Notes under the pieces: generated by a model
Told to the model about the DNA's origin: nothing
The model's input: the letters and a program-made list of their open reading frames with translations, nothing else
Database searches by the model: none
Position numbers and translations under genes: made by a program
Part shown: positions 35,041 through 46,464 of the stretch, in pieces
Position numbering within the stretch: the stretch's first letter is position 1
Layout: each line of letters starts with the position of its first letter
Source: Icerya purchasi
Taxonomy: Eukaryota > Arthropoda > Insecta > Hemiptera > Monophlebidae
Direction: 5' to 3'
DNA: 64,000 bases
Assembly: GCA_039619475.1 (NCBI GenBank)
Contig: CM077115.1
Span: 58,782,864 to 58,846,863 of the forward strand

Positions 35041-35441
35041 TAAAAATCGAAAAAATTTATAATGTTGTTATTGAAGAGACGGGCAAAGTAAGATTTTCAA
35101 CGTTAAGAACTTTTCGTAAAAAATAAAAATTTCGAAAAAATTTCGAAGAAATCTCGAAAAAATCTCGAAAAAATCTCGAAAAAATCTTGAAAAAATTTTG
35201 AAAAAATTTGATTTTTGTAAAACTCTGTTAATCGGTTTGTATTTATTGTGAATAGGACGACTTTCGGCCTTATAAATTTCAAAAAGGAAAAACAAAAAAA
35301 AACGAAAAATACTACAGTGTAGCTATTAAAGAGGCGGACAAAGTAATATTTTCAAGAACTTTTAGTAAAAAAATAAAAATCTCGAAAAAATCTGATTTTT
35401 TAAAAATTCACTTATTCGGTTTGTATTTATCATGGATGGTT
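34975..35441. repeat. Tandem repeat, about 180-285-bp units, with an inner 11-bp repeat
   Basis: Two diverged units (about 34975-35259 and 35260-35441) share the order CTTATAAATxT, GAxGGGCAAAGTAA or similar, TTTTCAA, AGAACTTTT, then ATCGGTTTGTATTTAT. Within the first, seven copies of the 11-bp unit TCTCGAAAAAA or variants lie at 35130-35206. The first unit also has a 26-A run at 35015-35040. It looks like the remains of a small satellite array. Confidence 0.65.
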
Positions 35442-35865
35442 TTAATAGCGCCTATGTATAGTTGCAAAATTTTGAATGCATAAATATTAATAATTTTTTT
35501 TTTTTTTTTTTTGATATTCATAAAAACCTGAGGAGAACAAGTTTTTCGACAAAAAAGGCTCGCGCATTACTTTAATAATGGTCCTACCGCAATTCAGCGT
35601 GTTTCTTGTTTGTGAAAAGTTGTTTTACAACCTTGCGATAATTAATTAGAAGTGCTAAGGTGCAAATTAATTTATTAAAAACTATTTGTCGAAGAGACGA
35701 CGTGGCGGGGAACTCGTTGAAGATTGCGAACGATGGATGATGATTTTGCTCGTTTCGCCGTGTAGATGAGACACTTCTCATTAAACCAAAAATAATGTTG
35801 CATCGCATAATAGCAATTCGACCATGAAGTTCGAAATCCACGTGAATGTACGAAGTATATTTTTT

Positions 35866-36250
35866 TTGGTTTTCTTCCCCCTTGGGCACGCCAGCCAAGG
35901 AGAAAGAGTCGTCAGTTAAATTTTGATTCGATCAGATGCGGACAATATAAATGAAATAATGAATGGTGATGGGTAGGACAAATTGTAAGATGCAAAATAA
36001 GGAACAGGAGACTTGAGTTTTAGAAGAATATAAAATGCAACGTTCGATCGAAAAAAATGGACATTCAAAAAACATGTAATTGGTGTCGCAATTCATTCGG
36101 GCTGTGGTGCGGACAATTTGGAAAAGACGTAATGGGGAATGTAGCGAAATATAACTATGGTTAGATATACACACATAAATCCAGCTAACGTGGCCTGGCT
36201 GATTAGTTAATTGCATTTCGTTCGGGTCTATGCCGCACATTGAAAACTTC
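35866..36250 (-). mobile_element. RNase H LINE, extreme 3' end
   Basis: The minus strand reads CDTNYMFFECPFFSIER near 36080, the C-terminal zinc-binding tail of the LINE family. The 3' untranslated part ends GGCGTGCCCAAGGGGGAAGAA at about 35866-35895, like the other copies. The rest of the open frame 35932-36240 fits a C-terminal helix-rich tail. Confidence 0.6.
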
Positions 36251-37914
36251 TAAAAAAAATTCCACTTGAGCTGGTTTAATGTCCCCTTAGTTGACGCGCC
36301 GAAAACTCAAAAAAAAAAAAAAAAAAGAAAAAAAGGTTTACATAAATGGTGAAACCGGTCCAACGGTGTAGTAAGAGCCGAGTTAGCTGCAATAGATAAA
36401 ACGTAACTGCCAGAGGCGGCGGGCAAAGTAAAAATGTTAAGTTTCTTTTTTTGCGTTCAGAGCGGTAGCTGCATTAATGCCGAAAGAAACTAATATCATT
36501 GGTGGACTGGTTGATTCACCTTAAAATGCATTTAAGGCGACACATTTCGGAACGCGACTTTAATAACAAAGTAATACCGCCGAGCGATAGGGAACAGCGA
36601 TTCAGCACGCACTTAACCAGAGCACTTCTCATTTAGATTGGATTAGGCAGACAGTGGTACCATCTTCTTTTACCTGAGTCGAGCCTACAGCTCAGCTGGT
36701 TCCCGCTCGTTGCCGGTTTCATTTACGAGGTCCAAAGCTCGGTCGAGCAAAATATCATATTCCCCCGCACCCGCTGACCGGCTTTCGCCTCCTTGCCACG
36801 TTCAAAATACCGGAGAAAATTTAAACTTTTCTTCCAGCTCACTTATTTAAAAGAAGCGCTCGTTGCTGGAATAGTAAATAAGTGCAGCCCCCTCGCGTTT
36901 TGCTGTATTTTTTCTGCAACGTTCATCCGAACGCGCATTATATTAAACGCAAGGATATTTTAATAATAATAGAAGTTTACCTGGCCCGGTTCTGTTTTTC
37001 TATCGTTTTTTCGTCCGGCAGATTAATTTCAATTTATTAAATTACAATTTCGGTGCTCGGTTCGCTTTATTTGTTTCAGTCCGCGCTGTGTCGTCTAGCA
37101 CTTGTTAGGAATAACAATTTTTTTTTTCCCAATTTCGTACGTGTGTATTTGTGTTGGTGCGCAGGGGGCTTGTTTCACTATCGAACGGTTTCGTTTTATT
37201 TTTGATTCTAATAAATAACCACCGCTAGGTTACTGTTCCCGAATTGCCGGGATTTCCAGGTAGCCTGATTTTTATAACAGAAGCCATTCATCATTAACAC
37301 AATTAGTCCTGTGATAATATACGAGTGCAAAGTTTACGCTGTGTGACAAATGAGCAGTGGTAAAGGTGAGAGAGAAAATGAAAGACTTTGAATTGTTCAG
37401 CTAGTTGTATTAAATTTTTTTGGCTGATACCGCGAAGTGTTGACGAGCCAAAAAAAAAGTGCAAAAGAAATTAACCAAATGATGAAGTATTTAAAACAAT
37501 TTTTTTCCATTTCTGACCGCCTGGCTTTTTAGTTCTATCTCTTAATTTATCATGTTGTTGGGTTAAGGCCGCTAGAGCGCCCAGGGTAGGAAAAAAAACC
37601 CCATCCGATGCGCAGAAATATATTTTATTCGCATAAATATGAACACCCTTTCGTTGCTTCCTTTTAGGTTTTTATCGCCAACCACTAAATAGCCATGGGA
37701 ATAGTTTACCAAAGCGAAAGAATACTAACCCCACGGCATTTTTCATTGTTGTAATTCCTATATTTTTTTTTTCTTTGGTCCAACTTTTGCTCAGTTTAAT
37801 CGGCTTAGCAGCGTAATATATATTTTTTCTTCTTTTTAATGGGTTCGTCGGCATGGAGACTAGTCCAAGCACCCAAGGAAAAAAACAAAAAAAAAAAACA
37901 AAAAAAAACAACAG
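36251..37914. other. Unassigned DNA
   Basis: No gene recognised. An A-run lies at 36308-36326. The minus-strand open frame 37672-37911 is low in complexity. Confidence 0.45.
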
Positions 37915-39380
37915 CGGAACAGGGGGGTAAGAGAGACTCAGATCCCTACACGATTAGAGATAGCCGACAGAAAGGAATTAAGAGCTAGAATAACCGAAGG
38001 TGTTTGTAAGAGGAAGGAATAAAAAGAAGCTTGTTCAGTTGATAATTACGAACAACCGAACACACTATATGATCGGGATCGCAAGTATATTGGTTGCTGG
38101 AAGGGTACAAAGGACAATAATGAGAAGGCACGAGAGAATAACGGAACAACGAGGAAGGGAGCAAACTATAAAACGCAGGTGGAAAATCGCAGAGAGGTTA
38201 GTACGGCGCATAGAAGGAAAGTTAGTAAACCAGTGGAAGCGCGGAAGGGAAGGTTGAATAGACAAGAAAAAGAAGTTCGGGTTGTAGAATGAGGAGACGT
38301 AGGAGTCAAACCACAGTCTGGAATGAACAGTTGCAGACAGGCAGGAAGAAACCTACCAGAAGAGGAAGATAATCGAGCGAATAAGTCAACTAAGTCTATT
38401 TCCTTCGATTATGGCGAGGAATCCAAAAGAAATCCGTTTAGATTAAGTGGGAAAGGAAGAGATCATGAATCGAGGAACGAATAAGAAGGAATGACGTAGT
38501 CGGTTGAGTGAGAAGGAAGAGGAAATGTGATAGTCTGCAGCACGCTTTGAGCATCCGACAGGATAAGGAGATTGCGAGAGGCCGGTGAAGATTTGATAAA
38601 AAGAAGGGCACGCAGAAGAGCAGTGTAGACTCAGCGTAAAAGATTGAATAAAAGGAGAGAAGTTTAAAGGACTCGGAAGTAATTGAGAGAAGGACAGAAG
38701 AGAAAGCTGCACGAACACCATTGGGTCCCAAAAAATGGTTGGCGAAAAAAGAGCTAAGATTCTATCGAAATTCTGATCTAACAACGTGATGAAGAAAAGG
38801 TTTGCGAGAGGTGAATAAAAGCAGTTAATAGGATGAAGGAGAGAGGAAAAATTGAAGGAGAAATAAGGGAATAGTAAGTTAATAATAACAAATATAATAA
38901 ACAATTATAACAAACGAATAAGATCTTACTTAGTAACGTTTTCGGGCATAACCCATCATCAGCTAAACCAATATGTGAACAGATACAGTGATTTAGATTT
39001 TGTATCTGTTCACATATTGGTTTAGCTGATGATGGGTTATGCCCGAAAACGTTACTAAGAAAGACAATTTTATCTTATTAGTTTGTTATAATTGTTTATT
39101 ATATTTGTTATTATTAACTTACTATTTTATATATTTAACAAACAGGATGAAAAAAAGATTATTCATCAAGAAATAAGGGAGTTTATCGTGAGTAGATATA
39201 TAAGGAGAAAACTGGATGAGACGGTCAGCGATAAGAGATAGAATAGGAGTGTCTTGTTAGCAGAAAAACGACAGGAACGCAAGATGAAGGAATAAGAAGG
39301 AATGAAAGAGCAAGAGGAAATAGGCAACCGTTTGATGAGGGAAATCTATTTTATTGAAAAAGTATTAACCGCTGATGTTA
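37915..39380 (-). mobile_element. RNase H LINE fragment split by a palindrome
   Basis: On the minus strand, NLFFITLLDQNFDRILALF leads to the RNase H start with GPNGVRAAFSSVL near 38720, then FYSIFYAESTLLF with a likely catalytic Glu near 38650, then SLPRCSVILSCLLI near 38150 and VILALNSFLSAI near 37970. The expected catalytic Asp between IF and GPNG is replaced (IFWDPMV in another frame). The sequence is interrupted at 38871-39125 by a palindromic element. Several frameshifts are present. Confidence 0.58.
38871..39125. mobile_element. 255-bp near-perfect palindrome (foldback element) with hammerhead-like core
   Basis: The left arm 38871-38987 is complementary to 39001-39125 around a 13-nt loop. 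The arms match almost fully except for a short length difference near 38930/39067. Inside each arm, read inward on the right arm's plus strand and the left arm's minus strand, is TTTAGCTGATGATGGG, then TTATGCCCGAAAACGTTACT. This contains CTGATGA, a GGG/CCC hairpin and GAAA, and the flanks TTAG and CTAA are complementary, as in a type I hammerhead. An extra U before the hairpin departs from the consensus. It is inserted within a LINE fragment. Confidence 0.85.
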
Positions 39381-39389
39381 AGAAATTAT

Positions 39390-39860
39390 TTATTTTTTTT
39401 TTTTTTTTTTTTTTTTCTTTTTTGGGCGCGCCAGCGGCATTGACCCAACAACAATAGAAATTAAGGAAGGGGTTAAATAAAAAGACGATTAGAAATAGAG
39501 CTTAGGAAAGATTGGAGTACCGGGATTATATCTGGGGATGGAAAGGAAAGGACAAAAGAAGAATTATACGGAGCAGGAAGACCCAGTGTACAAAACAGAG
39601 CGCTCGGAATCAAGGGCAGGGCATTCAAAGAAGATGTGGTTTGCATCACATATGAGAGGACGACATATAACTTCTGTCAATGGCTAAATGGCTTGATAGT
39701 TAACTAAAGCCGAGCCATAAAAAAAAAAAAACTTCTGTCAAAGTACCGAATGTATAGTAAGACATAGGAATGTGGTAAACCTAACATCGGTAGAGGTTAC
39801 CTCGATATGGCGATCGTAGAATTTTAGCGTTGGTTGATTAAATTCAAATGAAATAATTAA
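39390..39860 (-). mobile_element. RNase H LINE, extreme 3' end with poly(A)
   Basis: The minus strand shows VICRPLICDANHIFFECPAL near 39640, with the Cys/His tail well kept, then a 3' untranslated part ending GGCGCGCCCAAAAAAG and a long A tail (plus-strand T run 39393-39416). A 50-nt insertion with its own tail interrupts the upstream part at 39681-39730. The 5' limit is uncertain. Confidence 0.65.
39681..39730 (+). mobile_element. 50-nt poly(A)-tailed retroposed fragment
   Basis: A 37-nt sequence beginning TGGCTAAATGGCTTG is followed by A13. It is flanked by the 11-bp direct repeat ACTTCTGTCAA at 39670-39680 and 39731-39741. This is the mark of target-primed insertion of a severely 5'-truncated transcript. 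The source RNA is not recognised. Confidence 0.8.
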
Positions 39861-40508
39861 TTAAAACGAACGGAATTAATTGAACTTATTTAAACAAGTT
39901 TTTACGTAATAAGTGAAAGATAATATATGTAAAGTGTGTAGATAGATGCGAAACGATAATGAAAAAAAAGCGACAAATCTAAAAGATAATACCAGTAAGA
40001 AAAACAGGATATCAGCTTAGTAGATTCTCGTCCGAGGGTGTGAAAAAAAAATTTCTAGGACGTGATAAAAATTATTTTGAGACACCATCGGTCGCGTCGC
40101 CTTTGTAGGGACATCACTTGTCCAGACACGGTGGTATTTTTCACTGGATAAAAATCCTAAACCGTGTTTTATAATTTCGTCGCGCTAATATTTTTTTGGT
40201 TAAATTTAGAAAACAATATTTTTCAAATTTGTGTATGTGTGTTTTTTTTATATTGCATAAGAATTTATTTTGTTGCCATTTAATACAGCAATAACGAAAT
40301 CTAATGTTCCATTGTGGAAATAAATAATAAACTTACGAATGAATAAATTTAATAAATAAATGAGGATCTGTACAAAGTAAAAAAACAGTTATATTTAATA
40401 AGTAGTTTCGGATGACCATAATTATGTATCAAGTTATCTGAAATTGTCGTATTTCCCCATTTATGAATGTGATAACGGGTATAATTTACTACGGCGACGG
40501 GGTACAAT
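39861..40508. other. Unassigned AT-rich DNA
   Basis: No gene or repeat recognised. Confidence 0.45.
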
Positions 40509-40680
40509 AATAGCAACATTTATCTAGTATCTGTTGTAAGAAAAACGTGCTATTTTATCGTTACATGATCGAACTGTTAGCCATTTCAGAATGAATACAG
40601 ACGAAGGAAGAAAACATATTCTGCCACATAATAGGTTTAGGGTGCGGAAAACGGGAGAGGCTAGCCAGTGCAGCCGTAAT
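40509..40680 (-). repeat. LTR-like direct repeat, left (probable 3' LTR of the Gypsy element)
   Basis: CAACATTTATC ... GTATCTGTTGTAAG, then ACGTGCT, a CGAACTGTTAGCCATT phrase, CAGAATGAAT and GAGGCTAG occur in the same order and orientation at 45009-45190. Because the two copies bracket a Gypsy pol region lying in the right order, they are best read as diverged LTRs. Exact ends were not found. Confidence 0.55.
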
Positions 40681-41389
40681 CCGCCCATCCCATGGGATGG
40701 AGCATGTTGGCAATGCAGACGTACGTTGAAATAAAGTAAAATAATATGTTTTTTGTAAAATTTTCGCACGTGTGGTTTGAGGTTAAATTTTACAAGCGAA
40801 GTAATGAAGCGCGCGTCTTTGCAACTTCCGGAACGCCTAGTTTTTTTCGGTGGGGTCGCTATCGTTGGAGCTTAAAATTCATTTTACAAAACTTCTTACG
40901 GTAATAACGTTTCTCAGTTGAGAAGATCCGATGGAAACAACGGATGGGATTCGCGGGAAAAGCGTCGGTTTCGCGTTGTCAGGGTCACTGTAGTTTGGTG
41001 ATTCTTTCGCGAACTTAAAAGACGGTTTCAGAGCCAATCGATCGGAAAGCACGGTTTTTTTTTGTTTTTTTTTTTTTGCGTTTCAGTAAGGCGGGTCGAG
41101 AGATTTACATACGTGGTCGGTGCGCAGGAATAGCCCCGGGTTTTGTACGAAGGGGGATTGTTTTGTTTTGTGCTGTATCGGTGTTGGGCAAAAGTGCGCG
41201 AACAAGTTGCGTAATTCTTGGTGCGATAATCCGTAAGATTTTACGGTGGATTCTCATTAGAAGATCTAGCGGGGTAAACGTAGCCGTGTGCCAAATATAT
41301 GGCCTCGGCTGACGAATGTGGATAATCGCTTCTGAGTGCGGCGCGTAATCCTAGGAATCTGTTCACGTTCTTTTATGGCATTTTAGTGG

Positions 41390-44200
41390 TTTTTTTTAAG
41401 TCGCCTGTGATGCCGAAGGCCCGCTCACTTATGGGTGATATGCCGTAATTGCGGATGTGGTCGGTTCTGACTAACTGGACCAGGTTACGGAGGAGTTCTC
41501 CAGTTAATTAAGGTTCATCAGTCTAATGATTGCAACCGAGAAACGCTATATCCATTGCTGAGAAATATATTTCGGCGATGGTCAGTCCCCGTCAGGAGGA
41601 TACACTGGACTCATCGGGATAATGGTTTGATGGTGGAAAAGGCGCACTCAGGATTTTTTTTGGTTGGGGCTAGAATTTAGAAGATGAGTTAGGGAGTGGT
41701 AACTCGGTACCTCCACTAAGTACCTATCTACTCGTATTTCCGTGGTCTGTAAATTAAAACAAAAAAAAAAAAAGTACAAAATTAATGAATATTTTTTTCA
41801 CAAAAATTACAAAACTGACGAATTTTATTTGAAAAATAATAATAATAATAATAATAATAGAAACGAAACATTATGTTTGTAATAAGCACAAATTAGATAA
41901 GCATACGAATTTTATTTTAAAAAAATTAGTTAAAAGTATATAACATTATACTTGTAATATAAGCAAAAAGTAAATATGTATGTTTTTTTAAAAGAAATTA
42001 AGTAAAACAAAACATTACAAAACAAGATTAAGATTTCGAAGATTTTTTTGGGGGAGCAATAGCCCCGTGGCACCCCTCTTAAGTGCGCCAATGGACGGTG
42101 GTAATGGCAAAGAGGATCACCTATGATGCCGAATTTGTGCGTCTGCGGGAATCCCCAAAACTGATGATTTTGTATGCAAGAGCGAGTTTTGCTTTCTGGC
42201 TCGGCTAGCGGATACAGTATCATCGTCGAATTTGCGCCTCACCATCCGAGGCCAAACGTATCATTCTTTGATCAGTTTCATGATAGCACGTCGCCAGGAT
42301 GAGCCGAACCGAGAACTATTGGCCGTAATTGGCCGCGTGTGATATTGCATACTAGCTTTTAAGGTTGATTTCGGCGATGTTAGAATATTACACTGTAAAC
42401 GGTACTTTCGAAGCTGCAAGCACGACATACGGAATGTTTGTTCGTCCTTTGTTTGCTCTTCGGCGAGCATTGTATTCGACATTCGGATAAGGAAATTGGC
42501 GACTATCTGTTCGCCGAGTCAGCGATGAAAAATTATGAGGTGCATTCCAACTGGCGCATTTGGTGCGGAGAGATTCGTTTTTTTTTTTTGAAAAGACGTG
42601 TATATAAGCGGTTTACGGTTGGCGACGATATCGAAGTTCCGGCCTTCGAGGAAATACCGGAAATGGGGAATTTCAAAGTAAATTGCGTTCAACTCGCGGG
42701 CGCACCTTGCCCGTAGTGTATCTCAGTCTCATTGAGTTCCTTTTTCGTTAAGAAAAACGCATAGTTCCGTTTTCCCGTACGCCACTTGTTGCAGGGCAGC
42801 TTCTACGGTAACGGCTAATGCATCTGTGACTAATTCGAATTTTCTATCTCGTCTAGGGTAGTGTGAGCTGGCTGCTGCCAGAGCTTTCTTATAAGCGTTG
42901 TAGCTGTTCAATTTAGTCGTTCTTCATATTGCGTCTTCCGCCCAAATTATTATTTAATGGACGAGCTTGCTCTCGGGGTATGTTCGCGGTAAAAGTTAAA
43001 AACCGTTAAATTGATCGCGAAAGGGGAGATTCAAGTAGGTGCTTGGTGCTTCTGTCGATTATGTGTCGTAAAAATCAAACTGACAGCTGCACGAAATGAG
43101 ATTTATTTACATTAACAGCGAGGCTGTTCTCTGCAAGACGTTGAAAAACTGTTTCGAAGCGTCGGATGTGCTCCTCGTACGAGCGTGAAAAAATTACTGT
43201 ATCGTCTGTGTACGTAAATACGTAGCAACTCTCGGATGCTCGAAATATGGAGCGCGCTGAGGTGCAGCGTTTGGAAGTCGATGCCGGAATCGGGCGGCAA
43301 TGTTACGGTATAACCCCATACCAAGTCGATGGTGCTGAAAACAGAGTGGTGAATGTGTGGAATTGGATAGCTGTTTTAAGTTTCGGTAGGCTCCGCACGG
43401 TCGGTTGCTGTCGCCGTTCGCTTTTGGTTGAATCAGTAACCGTTTGGTCCATTTCGAACCAGACGGCCGACCAATTCCGAGGCACATTAGTTCATCGGGT
43501 GTGAGACGTCTCACCCTCGCGTGGTTGACCACTCGATAATATGTTCGCCCGAGTGTTGCTGTGCGAAGTTGCTTCCGGACAACAAGGTTGGGTGCCACTG
43601 CAATAACGTTTACACGTCGTAGTATACGTCGGATGTTGATATTGTCACAAAAATCGGTTCCTGTTTTTGTAGCAAAGTCAACTCATATGCGCGAGTCGTG
43701 ATTAAAGTTCCAAAATTCGCGAGAAAATCGATCATGTCCGCGATGCTGAAAGACTAATGAAACTGCTTGCCGAAATTGAAATTGATATCAAGGGGCATAT
43801 TTTTCCCCTTGCGTGTGTATCGCTAAGCTGTTAGACACGACAGAACCGGTGAGCGAAAAGTAACCTAGGAGGAAGTGTTTAGCGGGAACTGTGTTGAGAT
43901 ATTAAAAGCGTTAGTCTGGGTAGTTGGTCAGGCACGTACAGGCGGTACGTGCCTAATGTGATGCGTCGTTTACACATTTCTGGGATTCACGTTTCCCGGC
44001 CAGTGTAATTGCGCCATGGAGTATCCTGCGGCGACAATTTTTTTTTTTGGGGGGGGGGCTTGGATCCAAAGCATACTGAAATAGAACGCGCGCTTGTTAT
44101 TTTCGACAGCATCGATTTTAACGGTGACGTTTTTGATTGCTCGTCTTAAATCGTGCAGTTAGTTTAAGATTCGGATTCTCGGGGCCTGAGAAATAGCCTC
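41390..44200 (-). pseudogene. Gypsy pol pseudogene (protease, reverse transcriptase, RNase H, integrase)
   Basis: Pol makes the enzymes for reverse transcription and integration. Reverse transcriptase: RRLTPDELMCLGIGRPSGSK near 43470, PKANGDSNRPCGAYR near 43410, and in the next frame VFSTIDLVWGYT near 43315, which carries the first catalytic Asp. The YxDD-type region near 43200 is broken. RNase H: HYPRRDRKFELVTDALAV near 42850, keeping the first Asp, then AALQQVAYG. Integrase: MKLIKE, then YVWPRMVR near 42235, HTKSSVLG near 42165, and GELLRNLVQLVRTDHIRN near 41455. Protease is only hinted at by RLTLLI and LPPR near 43900. At least six frame changes or stops are needed. The element cannot be expressed as it stands. 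Confidence 0.75.
41740..42096. mobile_element. AT-rich insertion in the Gypsy integrase, possible hAT-like MITE
   Basis: The minus strand begins CATTGGCGCACTTAAG, GGGGTGCC and GGGGCTATTGC with a C-run, an end style like that of 25834-27544 (CAATGGCAGATCC with a later GGGGG run). The interior is AT-rich with an AAT array at 41839-41861, and integrase sequence resumes on the far side. The opposite end and target duplication are not resolved. Confidence 0.35.
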
Positions 44201-45008
44201 TACCGACGTCATTTCAGATATACATATATCGGGAAATTTTCACTGACCTGAAAAATTTTGTCAACGATTTCCGCCAGCGTATCGCGAGATTTCCGGCACT
44301 CGCGGTAATTAAAGTTTTCATCTGAATTGGCATTCGCTGGAACCGCAGTTTCCGCAACACAATGGGGGGTTTCGCGGTCGCCGAGTGTTAGGCCGTCCTG
44401 TGTATGATTTAAATTTTTGCCTTTGGATTCGACAAAAATCGAATCCACGCAGCCCTCTACCTTTTCATATTGCTGTTTAGTTATGATGTCCGTGTTAGTC
44501 AACATATCGGAAGCCTACATCGAGGTGCTCGGATCTAGTTGGGCTGTTATCAAGCATAGCCTCTGTGTGAAATTTCTAAGCGCGAATTATAATTTAGTGT
44601 CTTGCAAAATTAATTTCGGCAGTTTGGCCTTTCCGTGAGAAATTCGTGCGAGGCGCTTGGCGAACCGGTTTTCGATTGCATGTCTGATACGCTATCACTC
44701 GAGCTGCCAATGGCTTTTCGCGAATTTCACGCGGCACATTCGCAACGTAGGCTGCAGGAGTTTGGTGGAAGAGGAAAAACACGAACACAGACTCGGACCG
44801 GTAATTTATTCGTTTTTTCTTCTTTTCCATCCGAGATGCGAGTGCGGGGGTGTAAATCAGATCGTATTTTTTTCTTTGTTGTAGAAAATTTGTTCGAGTA
44901 TGAATAAAAAGCCACAGTTTTTAGCGCAACAGAAAACAATTAACTAACCACGCCGGGACTTCGTAAATGACAGGTAAACATCTACACGGTGTACTAGTAA
45001 CAGGTGAA

Positions 45009-45190
45009 AATATAACAACATTTATCCGGTATCTGTTGTAAGAAGAAGAAGAAGAAGAACGTGCTTTTATATCGCTGCGACCAAACTGCTACCCATTCCA
45101 GAATGAATCATGCACAGCCAATAGACAAGGGGAAAGCAAAATGATTCCGCTGCGTTATGGCTATACGAAAAAACGAGACAGAGGCTAGTT
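45009..45190 (-). repeat. LTR-like direct repeat, right (probable 5' LTR of the Gypsy element)
   Basis: Same-orientation partner of 40509-40680. It contains an (AAG)n stretch at about 45039-45057 that is absent in the left copy. Confidence 0.55.
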
Positions 45191-46464
45191 CACGCGAACC
45201 GTCACATATTTTATATGTTTTGTGTTTATTATTTACTCGCAAGAATACGATGTAATTTATAATCTTTGAGAAAATCTAAGTTGAACGTTATATAGTCACA
45301 CTGAGTAGATATAAATTTTTGCAACGTTCTCGGGGAATTTGTGTGCTGTTCGAGTTTTTTTATTATATTGGCTAGAAAAAAGTTCTTGCCACGAATGTGA
45401 AATTGCAAGGAGCCTTCTTATTTAGGTTCGCGCAAAGTCGAGTAAGGCAATATTATGGACTCTAGTCAACCCAGGGGCTCAGCCTTATGCCATTCCGCAC
45501 TTTACTTAGTATGAACTGATTGCTCGCATATATAGGCACGTTCCGCATCAGAATCAGCAGAGACTCTCTTCGGAATGCAATTTTACAATTTTCTTTACCG
45601 AAGAGTCTTCTTTATTGTCATCATCATCGTGCATCATTTTCATTATCGTTAATCAAGTTCTAGCGAAAATTGTCGAAATATTTTTTTCTTCTTTTTTTTT
45701 TTTTTCCATTTTAAAAGTGCGTTTTTTACAACTGCGCGTGTGATTAAAATAAAAAAGAGAAAAAGCAAACTAAAAACATTAATAATAAGGAATAAAAATA
45801 AAACGCTATTTGAAGTGAAAATGGAATGTGACCGTAAACAACTTTCAAACCGAGATGAGAAAATGATGGTACAATAATCTCGACAACCGGAGAAAATATT
45901 ATATAATTCTTTTTTTTTTTTTTTTTTTAAAATTACGATTGGACATTTTCCTCAGAGCAGAAAAACTGGGGAAAAGGTATTTTAAATGGTCGAGCTCTTA
46001 TTAATAACATCCGGTGAAGTAATATAGAACGTGTTATTTAAATGATTGCGTTTATAAACTACCAATTTTTACGAAAGAATGATTAATTTTTTTTTTTTTT
46101 TAGGGATGTGAGAAATAAAATGACTTTTAAGAAACCCTTCAGTAGAAGTAGGGGGGTAGAAAATGCAAGGATTTCGATAAATTAAACCTCTTCAAAATAC
46201 CTATCCAAGAATTTATAATAAATTCATAGGACTCCCTTCAAAAATACGCTGTTTCAACTTTATCGCATACTGTGGCTAATCTACAAAAACACTTTTTTTC
46301 TCTCTGTGTACTGTATTTTCTGCACAACAAGTGATGCACACAGTCTTCTCCATTTTCTACATACTAAAATCGAACATGTACGAAAAAGTACGACGATTAA
46401 ATCGTTGACTAAACTGTCTCCAGTTTAAAACTGGTGATCATTTTGCGATGGACATTAAATATTA
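45191..46464. other. Unassigned AT-rich DNA
   Basis: A short inverted repeat (AGACTCTCTTCGG with CCGAAGAGTCTT, about 45557-45611) lies here. Poly(T) runs lie near 45692 and 45910. No gene recognised. Confidence 0.45.

Larger units (their letters stand above)
40509..45190 (-). mobile_element. Ty3/Gypsy LTR retrotransposon, heavily decayed
   Basis: Reading the minus strand, the order is LTR-like repeat (45.19-45.01 kb), poorly conserved gag region, protease-like remnant (about 44.0-43.7 kb), reverse transcriptase (43.6-43.0), RNase H (42.96-42.73), integrase (42.48-41.39), and LTR-like repeat (40.68-40.51). The whole is about 4.7 kb, a normal Gypsy length. It is richer in GC than its surroundings. 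An AT-rich insertion of about 350 bp splits the integrase. Many frameshifts and stops show it is old. Confidence 0.72.

Noticed and set aside
32677..38904. Many overlapping minus-strand open frames with Phe/Ser/Leu-rich proteins, resembling membrane proteins
   Set aside because: The hydrophobic look comes from the purine-rich plus strand. Phrases such as IFTGSSK, PNGVGA and FFECP show that they are decayed LINE RNase H and C-terminal regions.
41076..41312. Plus-strand open frame of 78 codons with several Cys and hydrophobic stretches
   Set aside because: It lies antisense to the decayed Gypsy region and has no recognisable motif.
44209..44505. Minus-strand frame of 98 codons as a Gypsy gag
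   Set aside because: Its position fits gag, but no zinc knuckle or capsid motif is visible, so it was not called separately.
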